DNA of 27,556 nucleotides from Bacteroidota bacterium (lineage in GTDB: Bacteria; Bacteroidota; Bacteroidia; UBA7662): assembly GCA_016868875.1 (NCBI GenBank), contig VGFN01000006.1:1-27556 (forward strand). Direction: 5' to 3'. Below are positions 8,289 through 16,041 of the stretch, one piece after another (position 1 is the first letter of the stretch; each line of letters begins with the position of its first letter). A program made the position numbers and the translations under genes. The notes under the pieces are model-generated. The model was not told the origin of the DNA, made no database searches, and was given only the letters and a program-made list of their open reading frames with translations.

Positions 8289-8302
8289 TAATTTCGAAAT
8301 TA
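8289..8302. promoter_or_regulatory. 14-bp perfect palindrome upstream of the VIT1-type gene (candidate operator)
   Basis: TAATTTCGAAATTA is its own reverse complement over all 14 bases. It sits 22 bases before the proposed VIT1 start and overlaps a TATAAT hexamer (8287-8292). A second TTTCGAATT occurs at 8266-8274, with TTCGAA cores 26 bp apart, so two dimer sites may be present. The place and symmetry fit a repressor operator, possibly a metal-responsive one, but the regulator is unknown. Confidence 0.5.
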
Positions 8303-8324
8303 CCGAATAAGCCTCGTTTTTCCC

Positions 8325-9125
8325 TTGACTAGGAACACTGATACCTCCCGATCAGGGCATCCGCCCCATCATCAACACGAAACTTCGTTGCATGGCACGG
8401 ATACGGGGCTTCCTTTGTCCGTCTCCAGGTATATGGGAGAATTGGTTTACGGCGGAATCGATGGTTCCGTCACCACTTTTGCCGTGGTATCTGCCGCAGC
8501 GGGGGCTGGGCTTTCCACTGCGGTCGTTTTGATTCTGGGCTTGGCCAACCTTATTGCCGACGGTTTCGCGATGAGTGTAGGTGCATACCTCAGCAAACAA
8601 ACCGAACGCGATAATTACCGGAAACATCGTGAAATCGAGGCTTGGGAAGTGGATCATTTGCCGGAGAAGGAGCGCGAAGAAATAAGGGAGATTTACGCGA
8701 GAAAAGGGTTCGAGGGGGATCTCTTGGACCGGGTGGTGGACACCATTACGGCGGACAAAGAGCGATGGATCGATGTCATGATGAAGGAAGAATTGGAAAT
8801 GGTCGAAGATACCCGATCTCCTGTGGCATCGGCTGCCGCCACCTTTGCCTCCTTCGTGGTGGTGGGTACTGTTCCTTTGCTGGCTTTTGTGGTGCATGCA
8901 TTTTGGAACCCATCGGGCCTTCATCTTGCTGCACCGCTTACCTTGTTTTGGATCGCAGCGGCAATGACCTCGGTAGGCTTTGTGGTGATTGGTTGGATGA
9001 AATCCAGGGTTACGAATGTCACCCCGTGGCGAGGAATGCTGGAGACTTTGGTTCTGGGATCAGCCGCCGCAACATTATCTTTTGTAGCGGGATTCCTGCT
9101 TGAAAAATGGTTAGGTGCCTTGTAA
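8325..9125 (+). CDS. VIT1/CCC1-family iron/manganese transporter
   Basis: A 266-residue membrane protein of the VIT family. Helix 1 has the signature YGGIDGSVTTFAVVSAAAGA, and helix 2 (LGLANLIADGFAMSVGAYLS) carries the conserved Asp/Ser positions. A cytosolic helical insertion (~95-155) follows, rich in glutamates and containing REEIREIYARKGFEGD, the metal-binding domain of VIT1. Three C-terminal helices complete the five-helix layout. The protein moves Fe2+ or Mn2+ out of the cytoplasm, usually for detoxification. The proposed start is TTG at 8325, since no in-frame ATG occurs before residue 37. The N-terminal tail then carries HPPHHQH, a possible metal-binding stretch. A stop at 8289-8291 closes the frame upstream. 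A palindrome lies just upstream. Confidence 0.87.
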   Translation: MTRNTDTSRSGHPPHHQHETSLHGTDTGLPLSVSRYMGELVYGGIDGSVTTFAVVSAAAGAGLSTAVVLILGLANLIADGFAMSVGAYLSKQTERDNYRKHREIEAWEVDHLPEKEREEIREIYARKGFEGDLLDRVVDTITADKERWIDVMMKEELEMVEDTRSPVASAAATFASFVVVGTVPLLAFVVHAFWNPSGLHLAAPLTLFWIAAAMTSVGFVVIGWMKSRVTNVTPWRGMLETLVLGSAAATLSFVAGFLLEKWLGAL

Positions 9126-9154
9126 TTAATCGATGTTTTAATTCAATACACAGA

Positions 9155-10702
9155 ATGAATATGATTCCTGAACTTAAGTTTTCCAAGGCTCCCGCCTCGG
9201 CAGCCATCGCCAAGGTTTATGGGGATCTTGCTTCCCTTAAAGCCTCATCCTTGCCTGTTGATTGGATTAAGGTGATGGAGCATCACGGTTATCCTGAAGG
9301 TGAATGGATCCAAGTAGCCCTCGCTCCTGGTGCAGCTTGGCTGTACATTGCTCGCCCACCGGCAACTCGTTACGGGGTTGATGGGGAATATCGAGCTTTA
9401 GAAGAATTCAGAAAGGCGGGCCATCGTTTGGAGCGCCTTTGTAAAGGCCACAAAATCAAAACCCTTCAGACTGAGTTTCATCCATCCCAAGGCAAAGGCC
9501 ATGAAGCCCTCTTGGAGGGTTTGCTGTTGAGTTCCTATCGATTTGACCGATACCTTAAGTCTTCCAATAAAGCTGCAGCGGGCAAGGCTTCCTCCGATAA
9601 GGAATCGAAACGCTTATCGGTACATCCGGTTAACCTCGGTAAAGATGCATTGTTGGAACTTGCAGAGCTCTGCCGTGCCGTTATCAAGGCGAGGGATTTG
9701 GTGAATGAGCCTCAATCGGTTTTGGGGGCGGTGGAATTGGCAAAGGCCTTCAAGGCCATGGGTAAAGAGTCCGGGTTCAAGGTCAATGTTTGGAACCAAG
9801 CCCGAATTCAGCAAGAGGGGATGGGGGGGATCTTGGCGGTGAACCGGGGATCGGTTCGTCCACCGACTTTTACCATCATGGAGTATAAACCGGCGAATGC
9901 GGTCAACAAAAAACCGATTGTCTTGGTCGGTAAAGGGGTGGTTTACGATACAGGAGGTCTTAGCCTGAAGCCAACACCCGGAAGTATGGATTCCATGAAA
10001 TGCGATATGGCCGGCGCTGCCGCTGTGGGCGCAACCATGCAAGCCATCGCCAAAAACAGCTTACCGGTTTATGTAATTGCCTTGGTTCCCGCTACGGATA
10101 ACCGACCTGGAGGGGATGCCTATGCCCCTGGAGATATTATTCGAATTTCGGACGGTACCACGGTGGAGGTTTTGAACACCGATGCGGAGGGACGTTTGAT
10201 TTTGGCGGATGCCCTGCATTATGCCAAGCGTTACAAGCCCGAATTGGTGGTGGATCTAGCTACCCTCACCGGCTCAGCCGTGATGGCTTTGAGTTCACAT
10301 GCCACACCCTGCATGGGAACGGCAGATAGGAACCAGATGCAAGCCATGGTGGATGCAGGATTTCGTTGTTACGAAAGGCTAGTGCCCATGCCTATCTGGG
10401 AGGAGTACGACGATATGATCAAAACTTCCGTGGCTGATCTCAAGAATATTGGTGGTAGGGAAGCGGGAGCGATCACCGCAGCCAAATTCCTGGAACATTT
10501 TACCGATTACCCTTGGCTCCATTTGGATATCGCCGGGCCTGCCTTTCTTGATGCAGAGAGTACGTACCGCGGCAAACACGGCACCGGTCACGGGGTTCGC
10601 CTTCTGTATGCGTACTTGCGCCATCGGGTCATGTCGTCCAAGGCTCCTGCTCAAGCTGCCACTTCCCGGACTTCCTCCAAATTCAACAAAAAATCACAAT
10701 GA
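9155..10702 (+). CDS. pepA: Leucyl aminopeptidase (M17 family)
   Basis: A 515-residue cytosolic peptidase with a divergent N-terminal macro-like domain and a complete M17 catalytic domain. Metal and catalytic residues are in place: Lys260 and Asp265 in VGKGVVYDTGG, Lys272 in SLKPT, Asp284 in MKCDMAGAA, and Asp343, Glu345 and Arg347 in the hallmark NTDAEGRL. It removes N-terminal residues from peptides using two divalent metal ions, usually as a hexamer. I start it at the ATG at 9155 (MNMIPELK); an ATG at 9161 is equally possible, and an upstream in-frame start at 9107 would overlap the VIT1 gene. A Ser/Ala/Lys-rich tail of ~25 residues follows the domain. The stop overlaps the pdxA start by ATGA (10699-10702). 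Confidence 0.92.
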   Translation: MNMIPELKFSKAPASAAIAKVYGDLASLKASSLPVDWIKVMEHHGYPEGEWIQVALAPGAAWLYIARPPATRYGVDGEYRALEEFRKAGHRLERLCKGHKIKTLQTEFHPSQGKGHEALLEGLLLSSYRFDRYLKSSNKAAAGKASSDKESKRLSVHPVNLGKDALLELAELCRAVIKARDLVNEPQSVLGAVELAKAFKAMGKESGFKVNVWNQARIQQEGMGGILAVNRGSVRPPTFTIMEYKPANAVNKKPIVLVGKGVVYDTGGLSLKPTPGSMDSMKCDMAGAAAVGATMQAIAKNSLPVYVIALVPATDNRPGGDAYAPGDIIRISDGTTVEVLNTDAEGRLILADALHYAKRYKPELVVDLATLTGSAVMALSSHATPCMGTADRNQMQAMVDAGFRCYERLVPMPIWEEYDDMIKTSVADLKNIGGREAGAITAAKFLEHFTDYPWLHLDIAGPAFLDAESTYRGKHGTGHGVRLLYAYLRHRVMSSKAPAQAATSRTSSKFNKKSQ

Positions 10703-11790
10703 CCTCCAATTCAGAGTCCAAGAAGGTCATCGGCTTCAGTTCAGGAGACCTTAACGGTGTGGGTCTTCCTTTGTTAATGAAGATTTTTACCGATCAACGG
10801 ATATTGCAAATGTGTACGCCCATCTTGTACGCATCGGGCAAGGTGGTAGGCTTCTACCGCAAAGACATGGGTCTGCAGGATTGGAATTACAACATGATTC
10901 AGGACCCATCCCAGGCCCATCCCCGTAAATTCAATTTGATCAATTGTTGGCAAGAAGAACTCAACATCCAGCCTGGAGTGGCCGATCCCAAATTATCCAA
11001 CTTTGCCAGGCTTTCTCTCCATCGAGCCACGGTCGATTGCCTCCACGGTCGTATCCATGGACTGGTGACTTTGCCGATAGACAAGAACCTTATGCAGTCC
11101 GAGGAATTTCAATTTCATGGACATACCGAGTTTCTCGAAGATGCCTCTCGATCGCACGGTGCAGCTCAGGCCAAATCCTTGATGTGGTTGGTTGCGGATT
11201 CCTTGAGGGTGGCTACTCTTACCGGGCATGTACCGCTGCAGGAGGTTCCCGAACGAATAACCCAGGCATCACTTGCACACAAAATCAAGGAAATGCAATC
11301 CTCACTGGCTTTTGATTATGCCATTAACAAGCCTCGGATTGCGGTGCTTGGTCTAAACCCTCATGCAGGTGACGGCGGCCTTCTGGGCCAAGAGGAAATG
11401 AATATCATCCAACCGGCAATTCGGCAAATGAGGGAACAGGGGATCTTGGTTTTTGGTCCCTACGGCGCCGATGGGTTTTGGGGAACCGGGGCTTGGTCTA
11501 AATTTGATGCGGTCTTGGGGATGTACCATGACCAGGTCCTTATCCCTTTCAAGACCTTGGCATTTGAACAGGGGGTTAATTTTACCGCTGGGCTTCCATT
11601 CGTTCGTTGTTCTCCTGATCATGGACCCGCTTTTGAAAAGGCGGCTGAACGCAAGGCCAGCCCATCCTCGCTTTTGCATTCCATATTTTGCGCTTTGGAC
11701 CGTCTCCGAATGCGGGCTGAGCAAGAAGATTTGGCGGCCCATGCCTTGGTTAAATCAAAATCAAATCAAGAATTAGAGCATTCAGAGTGA
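10699..11790 (+). CDS. pdxA: 4-hydroxythreonine-4-phosphate dehydrogenase (PdxA)
   Basis: A 363-residue PdxA. It oxidises 4-phosphohydroxy-L-threonine with NAD(P)+ in the DXP-dependent route to pyridoxal phosphate. The three metal-binding histidines are seen at His142 (HGHTEFL), His177 (TGHVPL) and His277 (MYHDQVLIPFK). The conserved LNPHAGDGGLLGQEE segment and the glycine-rich entry FSSGDLNGVG (the family usually has GDPxGIG) are present. Length is slightly above the ~330 typical of proteobacterial PdxA because of internal insertions and a charged C-terminal tail, as is common in Bacteroidota. Translation is probably coupled to the aminopeptidase through the ATGA overlap. A weak hairpin and a new promoter element follow before DUF177. 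Confidence 0.95.
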   Translation: MTSNSESKKVIGFSSGDLNGVGLPLLMKIFTDQRILQMCTPILYASGKVVGFYRKDMGLQDWNYNMIQDPSQAHPRKFNLINCWQEELNIQPGVADPKLSNFARLSLHRATVDCLHGRIHGLVTLPIDKNLMQSEEFQFHGHTEFLEDASRSHGAAQAKSLMWLVADSLRVATLTGHVPLQEVPERITQASLAHKIKEMQSSLAFDYAINKPRIAVLGLNPHAGDGGLLGQEEMNIIQPAIRQMREQGILVFGPYGADGFWGTGAWSKFDAVLGMYHDQVLIPFKTLAFEQGVNFTAGLPFVRCSPDHGPAFEKAAERKASPSSLLHSIFCALDRLRMRAEQEDLAAHALVKSKSNQELEHSE

Positions 11791-11795
11791 GCTTG

Positions 11796-11810
11796 AAGGC
11801 TTAAAGCCTT
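11796..11810 (+). terminator. Weak hairpin after pdxA (possible terminator)
   Basis: AAGGCT and AGCCTT pair around a TAA loop, followed by AAATTTTGCG and TATTTTTG. The stem is only 6 bp with three GC pairs, so it is at best a weak terminator separating pdxA from the DUF177 unit. Confidence 0.3.
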
Positions 11811-11820
11811 AAATTTTGCG

Positions 11821-11828
11821 TATTTTTG
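11821..11828 (+). promoter_or_regulatory. Candidate Bacteroidota -7 element (TATTTTTG) before DUF177-rpmF-fabH unit
   Basis: TATTTTTG fits the Bacteroidota -7 consensus TAnnTTTG and ends 10 bases before the DUF177 ATG. A TTG at 11793-11795 is the nearest -33-like triplet, but its 25-base spacing is longer than usual. The predicted transcript would have a very short leader. Confidence 0.4.
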
Positions 11829-11838
11829 CGGCCCTGAT

Positions 11839-12375
11839 ATGAAGGCTAATAGCCCTTTTGCTGCCTACGATATCCCCCTGCAGGCCATGCCTAACGGGGA
11901 GCATCGCTATTCCTTTGCCTTGAAGGGGGATTTTTTTGGACTTTTTGAGGCCTCATTGATTAACGAGGCTCAAATCCAGGTCGACTTGCAAATCCACCGT
12001 ATGGGGTCTCGATTGGACTGCACTTTTCGTTCAGAAGGGAGCATGCAAGTCGGTTGCGCCCGCTGTTTGGAGCCTTTGGGATGGCCTATTCAAGACGAGT
12101 CACACCTCGTGGTCCAGTGCAGCGACAACGTTTCGGAGCTTGATTCAGACGAAATTCTCGTTTTGCCAAGCGGAGCAATCTCCTGGAATGTGGCTCAATT
12201 TATTTACGAGAGCATACACTTGCATTATCCCCTCCGAGCCGTATGCGATGAGGCCGCTCTGCCATGTCGATCCCAAGAACCTTGGTCTGAACAAGGCCTG
12301 CTCACCTACCAAACTTCCGATAATTCCCCCACCGACCCGCGTTGGGATCGCCTCAAACATGTTAATTTTCAATAG
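11839..12375 (+). CDS. DUF177 / YceD-family protein
   Basis: A 178-residue soluble protein of the DUF177 (YceD) family. The family signature is a CxxC (Cys73, Cys76 in VGCARCLEP) in the middle and a second pair, Cys136 and Cys143, after the conserved hydrophobic-proline stretch YPLRAVC. The four cysteines could bind zinc. YceD is linked to 23S rRNA accumulation and lies next to rpmF in most bacteria, and here it is 2 bases from rpmF. The position immediately upstream of rpmF-fabH and the cysteine spacing make the assignment solid even though overall similarity within this family is low. A candidate promoter element lies just before the start, so it probably heads the unit that runs to nfu. 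Confidence 0.85.
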   Translation: MKANSPFAAYDIPLQAMPNGEHRYSFALKGDFFGLFEASLINEAQIQVDLQIHRMGSRLDCTFRSEGSMQVGCARCLEPLGWPIQDESHLVVQCSDNVSELDSDEILVLPSGAISWNVAQFIYESIHLHYPLRAVCDEAALPCRSQEPWSEQGLLTYQTSDNSPTDPRWDRLKHVNFQ

Positions 12376-12377
12376 CC

Positions 12378-12563
12378 ATGCCAAATCCTAAACACCGCCA
12401 TTCCAGAAGTCGCCGTGATAAGCGCCGTGCCAACGACCATGCAGCTTTGGCAACCCTGGCAACTTGCCCAACAACCGGCCAGCCTCATCTTTTTCACAGG
12501 GCCCATTGGTTCGAAGGCAAAATGTACTATAAGGGTAAGGTCGTTATCGATACCCAAGCGTAA
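12378..12563 (+). CDS. rpmF: Ribosomal protein bL32
   Basis: A 61-residue, very basic protein beginning PNPKHRHSRSRRDKRR. Its C-terminal half has CPTTGQPHLFHRAHW and YYKGKVVI, which match bL32 of Bacteroidota. It is part of the large ribosomal subunit near the exit tunnel. Only one cysteine (residue 30) remains of the zinc-binding set, so this is a non-zinc form, as is usual in the phylum. It sits 2 bases after DUF177 and 14 before fabH. The plsX gene that lies between rpmF and fabH in many bacteria is absent here. Confidence 0.95.
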   Translation: MPNPKHRHSRSRRDKRRANDHAALATLATCPTTGQPHLFHRAHWFEGKMYYKGKVVIDTQA

Positions 12564-12577
12564 TTGCTTCGGTCATA

Positions 12578-13588
12578 ATGACCTCCAATTTATCGCCTTC
12601 CGTTGTTGCGGCCATTACCGGTGTCCATGCTTGGGTTCCACCTCATGTGGTCACCAACCAGGATTTAACCCGGTATATCGATACAACGGACGAATGGATC
12701 TACACGCGTTCCGGGATACGAGAGCGTCGTTGGTTGCAAGATGATTCCTTGGCCTCCTCGGATATGGGGGTAGAAGCGGTCAAAGGCTTGCTCGCCAAAA
12801 AGGGCATGAGTCCCCTTGACATTGATTTGATTATTTGTTGCACGGCGACCCCCGACATGATGTTTCCCGCCACGGCTAACATTATTTCAGACAAGATTGG
12901 CGCTCACAATGCAGTAGGTTACGATTTATCCGCTGCCTGTTCAGGGTTCCTCTATGGGCTGAGCACCGCCACGGCTTTTGTTGAATCCGGCAGATTTCGC
13001 AAAGTGGTGGTGGTTGGAACCGACAAAATGACCTCCATTACGAACCTAGCAGATAGAACTACAGCATTTCTGTTTGGTGATGGAGCGGGTGCAGTTCTGG
13101 TGGAGCCCAGCGTAAACGAATACGGGATCCGGGATATTCTCCTCAAAAGTGACGGTTCAGGTCGTCATTACCTGTACCAGAAGGCAGGAGGATCGCAGAG
13201 ACCGGCCTCGCACGAAACCGTGGATAATCGAGAACACTTTATACATCAAGAAGGCAAAACGGTATTCAAATTTGCCGTAACCGGCATGGCCGATGTGGCT
13301 GCAGAAATCATGGAACGAAACCAATTAACATCGGATGACATCGCTTGGCTGGTTCCGCATCAAGCCAACAAACGCATCATTGATGCCACTAGGGAAAGAG
13401 CGGGTCTCCCGGAATCCAAGGTTATGGTCAACATTGATCGCTACGGCAATACCACCAACGGTACCATTCCAATTTGTCTATGGGAATGGGAATCACAGCT
13501 TAAACCCGGAGATAATTTAATTCTTGCCGCTTTTGGTGGGGGATTTACTTGGGGATCCATTTGGCTTCAATGGGCCTATTCATCTTGA
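12578..13588 (+). CDS. fabH: Beta-ketoacyl-ACP synthase III (FabH)
   Basis: A 336-residue condensing enzyme of the thiolase fold. The catalytic triad is Cys121 (DLSAACSGF), His261 (VPHQANKRI) and Asn291 (YGNTTNGTIP), with correct spacing for FabH. The glycine-rich C-terminal FGGGFTWGS is also conserved. It condenses acetyl-CoA or branched acyl-CoA primers with malonyl-ACP to start type II fatty acid synthesis. Position between rpmF and efp-accB-accC fits: the downstream biotin proteins help make its malonyl substrate. The ATG at 12578 lies 14 bases after rpmF. Length is close to the usual 320-335. Confidence 0.96.
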   Translation: MTSNLSPSVVAAITGVHAWVPPHVVTNQDLTRYIDTTDEWIYTRSGIRERRWLQDDSLASSDMGVEAVKGLLAKKGMSPLDIDLIICCTATPDMMFPATANIISDKIGAHNAVGYDLSAACSGFLYGLSTATAFVESGRFRKVVVVGTDKMTSITNLADRTTAFLFGDGAGAVLVEPSVNEYGIRDILLKSDGSGRHYLYQKAGGSQRPASHETVDNREHFIHQEGKTVFKFAVTGMADVAAEIMERNQLTSDDIAWLVPHQANKRIIDATRERAGLPESKVMVNIDRYGNTTNGTIPICLWEWESQLKPGDNLILAAFGGGFTWGSIWLQWAYSS

Positions 13589-13608
13589 CATTTTAATTCA
13601 TTATACGA

Positions 13609-14175
13609 ATGGCATCAACATCAGAATTTCGCAACGGCCTTTGCCTCAAATTCAACAACGACATTTATCAGGTGGTTGAATTTCTGCATGTAAAACCCGG
13701 CAAAGGGGCAGCCTTTGTGCGCTCCAAGCTCAAAAGCTTGACCAACGGCAGGGTTCTTGAAAACACGTTTCCCGCAGGAGCCAAGATCGATCCTGTCCGC
13801 GTTGAAACACGCGAGTATCAATTTATCTACAAAGACGACTTGGGTTACCATTTCATGGATTCCGAGTCCTTTGAACAAAACTCTTTGGAGGAATTCAAGA
13901 TCAATTCCCCTCAATTTTTACAAGAAGGGGCTGTTTGTCTTGTACTCGTGAATACCGAGGATGAATCGGTCTTGACCTGCGAATTGCCTCATCACATCGA
14001 AATGACCGTTACCTACACGGAGCCCGGTTTGCGTGGCGATACGGCATCTGGAACAGCCTTGAAAGCCGCTATTGTGGACGATGGCCCTACGGTTCAGGTG
14101 CCTTTGTTTGTAAATCAAGGCGATAAGATCAAAATTGACACCCGTACCGGCGATTATGTGGAGAGGGTGAAGTAG
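13609..14175 (+). CDS. efp: Translation elongation factor P
   Basis: A 188-residue EF-P of standard length and three-domain layout. The conserved loop KPGKGAAF places Lys32 at the tip, equivalent to the lysine that is post-translationally modified in E. coli. The C-terminal signature (GDYVERV) is present. EF-P relieves ribosome stalling at consecutive prolines. No EpmA/EpmB or other modification gene is adjacent, so whether the lysine is modified is unknown. The 20-base gap to fabH suggests co-transcription. Confidence 0.96.
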   Translation: MASTSEFRNGLCLKFNNDIYQVVEFLHVKPGKGAAFVRSKLKSLTNGRVLENTFPAGAKIDPVRVETREYQFIYKDDLGYHFMDSESFEQNSLEEFKINSPQFLQEGAVCLVLVNTEDESVLTCELPHHIEMTVTYTEPGLRGDTASGTALKAAIVDDGPTVQVPLFVNQGDKIKIDTRTGDYVERVK

Positions 14176-14214
14176 ATTCGTTAAGTTTAGTCTGTTTTTT
14201 TCAAAATCAACGCC

Positions 14215-14694
14215 ATGGAAATCAAAGAAATTCAAGAATTAATCCGTTTTGTCTCCAAATCGGGGGTTTCAGAAGTGGAAATCGAGAAAGAAGGTTTCAA
14301 AATTCATATCAAAACGGGGTCAACGATGCCTGCATCCCCGGTTTACGCCATTGCACCCGCAACAGCACCTGTTGCTCCCATGGCGCCAGCAACGATCCCT
14401 GCTGCTGAACCGGCCTTGGCATCATCGAAAACAGCGGGATCATCCCCTCCGTCAGGCACCGTGGTCAAAGCCCCGATGGTGGGCACCTTCTATCGCTCTG
14501 CTGGACCTGACAAGGAAGCCTTTGTGAAGGTGGGGGATAAGGTCCAAAAAGGGCAAACCCTCTGCATCATAGAGGCCATGAAATTGTTCAACGAAATCGA
14601 AGCTGAATTTGCTGGAACGGTTATGGAAATTTTTGCAGAGAATGCTGCACCGGTGGAATTTGATCAGCCACTATTTGTGATCGCACAATCCTAA
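14215..14694 (+). CDS. accB: Biotin carboxyl carrier protein of acetyl-CoA carboxylase
   Basis: A 159-residue BCCP. A short helical N-terminus (~1-40) is followed by a Pro/Ala-rich flexible linker (~42-75), then the biotinyl domain (~82-159). The domain carries the attachment motif IEAMKL with Lys123 as the biotinylation site and the thumb-region sequence PMVGTFYRS characteristic of AccB rather than of propionyl-CoA carboxylase carriers. It shuttles carboxybiotin between AccC and the carboxyltransferase, making malonyl-CoA for fabH upstream. It is 9 bases from accC. Confidence 0.95.
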   Translation: MEIKEIQELIRFVSKSGVSEVEIEKEGFKIHIKTGSTMPASPVYAIAPATAPVAPMAPATIPAAEPALASSKTAGSSPPSGTVVKAPMVGTFYRSAGPDKEAFVKVGDKVQKGQTLCIIEAMKLFNEIEAEFAGTVMEIFAENAAPVEFDQPLFVIAQS

Positions 14695-14703
14695 ATACCT
14701 GCC

Positions 14704-16041
14704 GTGTTCAAGAAAATTCTCATCGCCAACCGTGGTGAAATTGCATTGCGAATTATCCGCACCTGCAAAGAGATGGGTATTCAAACCGTAGCGGTTTACT
14801 CTACAGCGGACAGGGACAGCCTTCATGTTCGCTTTGCAGACGAGGCTGTGTGCATTGGCCCTCCTAAATCAGCCGATTCCTACCTCAATATCCAACAGAT
14901 CCTTGCAGCAGCAGAGATCACCAACGCGGATGCAGTTCATCCGGGGTATGGCTTTCTCTCCGAAAATGCTCGTTTCGCTGAGGTCTGCCGGGATTATAAC
15001 ATTAAATTTATCGGACCCACCCCTGAGTCCATTCGGAGCATGGGTGACAAAATTACCGCCAAAGAAACCATGAAAAAGGCGGGTGTTCCCACGGTCCCCG
15101 GATCCGATGGTTTGTTAGGGTCGGATGCTGAAGCCAAAGCCCTTGCCAAAGAAATCGGTTACCCTGTGATTGTGAAGGCAACCGCTGGCGGTGGGGGTAG
15201 GGGCATGAGGGTGATTTGGAAGGAAGAAGAGCTCGTTCCTGCAATGGAATCGGCGCGCATGGAATCGGCCGCGGCCTTTGGGAACGATGGATTGTACATG
15301 GAGAAATACATCGAAGAGCCAAGGCATATCGAAATCCAAGTCGTTGGAGACCAATTCGGTAAGGCATGCCATCTCAGCGAACGCGATTGTTCTATTCAAC
15401 GCAGGCACCAGAAGTTGATCGAAGAATCTCCTTCACCGTTCATGACCGATGAGCTCCGAACCCGAATGGGAGAGGCTGCTATTCGAGGAGCAATGGCTGT
15501 TCAATACGAAGGCGCAGGCACTATTGAGTTTTTGGTGGATAAGTACCGCAACTTTTATTTCATGGAGATGAACACCCGAATCCAGGTGGAGCATCCGGTG
15601 ACCGAGGAAGTGATCGATTATGATCTTATCAAAGAACAAATTAAAGTAGCTGCAGGCATACCGATCTCTGGCAAAAGTTATATTCCCAACATGCATGCCA
15701 TCGAGTGCCGAATTAATGCTGAAGATCCTTACAATGATTTTAGGCCATCGCCAGGCAAAATTACCACTTTGCATGTCCCTGGGGGTCATGGAGTCCGTGT
15801 AGACACTCATATTTATTCGGGTTATGTTATACCGCCTTATTACGATTCCATGATTGCCAAATTAATTACCGTGGCCCAAACCAGGGAAGAAGCAATCGCG
15901 ACCATGGAAAGAGCACTCTCTGAATTTGTCGTGGAAGGTGTGAAAACGACCATTCCCTTTCATCAAAAAATGCTTAAAGACCCTAATTTTATTTCCGGAA
16001 ATTTCAATACCCAGTATTTGAATCATTGGAAAATGTCATGA
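14704..16041 (+). CDS. accC: Biotin carboxylase
   Basis: A 445-residue ATP-grasp enzyme of normal length. The N-terminal domain starts KILIANRGEIALRIIRTCK. The glycine-rich ATP lid is ATAGGGGRGMR, the catalytic region EMNTRIQVEHPVTE follows, and a C-terminal domain includes AIECRINAEDP. It carboxylates biotin on AccB using bicarbonate and ATP. The start codon is GTG at 14704, set by the conserved first residues FKKILIANRGE. The stop overlaps the nfu start by ATGA (16038-16041). No carboxyltransferase genes are in the window, so AccB/AccC may serve acetyl-CoA carboxylase encoded elsewhere and possibly a propionyl-CoA enzyme too. Confidence 0.96.
   Translation: MFKKILIANRGEIALRIIRTCKEMGIQTVAVYSTADRDSLHVRFADEAVCIGPPKSADSYLNIQQILAAAEITNADAVHPGYGFLSENARFAEVCRDYNIKFIGPTPESIRSMGDKITAKETMKKAGVPTVPGSDGLLGSDAEAKALAKEIGYPVIVKATAGGGGRGMRVIWKEEELVPAMESARMESAAAFGNDGLYMEKYIEEPRHIEIQVVGDQFGKACHLSERDCSIQRRHQKLIEESPSPFMTDELRTRMGEAAIRGAMAVQYEGAGTIEFLVDKYRNFYFMEMNTRIQVEHPVTEEVIDYDLIKEQIKVAAGIPISGKSYIPNMHAIECRINAEDPYNDFRPSPGKITTLHVPGGHGVRVDTHIYSGYVIPPYYDSMIAKLITVAQTREEAIATMERALSEFVVEGVKTTIPFHQKMLKDPNFISGNFNTQYLNHWKMS

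Noticed and set aside
8352..8924. Minus-strand open frame (190 codons) inside the VIT1 gene
   Set aside because: Shadow of the transporter frame with no domain, and a His/Arg-rich composition typical of antisense reading.
9124..9146. AATTAA/TTAATT inverted repeat between the VIT1 gene and the aminopeptidase gene as a terminator
   Set aside because: The stem is only A/T, 6 bp, with no following T run; unlikely to terminate.
10698..12590. Identical 14-mer AATGACCTCCAATT at the pdxA and fabH starts
   Set aside because: Both copies encode Met-Thr-Ser-Asn at the start codon, and the rest of the flanks differ. ACCTCC resembles the anti-Shine-Dalgarno itself, so it is not a ribosome binding site; coincidence is the simplest reading.
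13584..13608. TTGACA...TATACG resembling a sigma70 promoter before efp
   Set aside because: The spacer is only 11 bases, the TTGACA includes the fabH stop, and Bacteroidota promoters use a different consensus.
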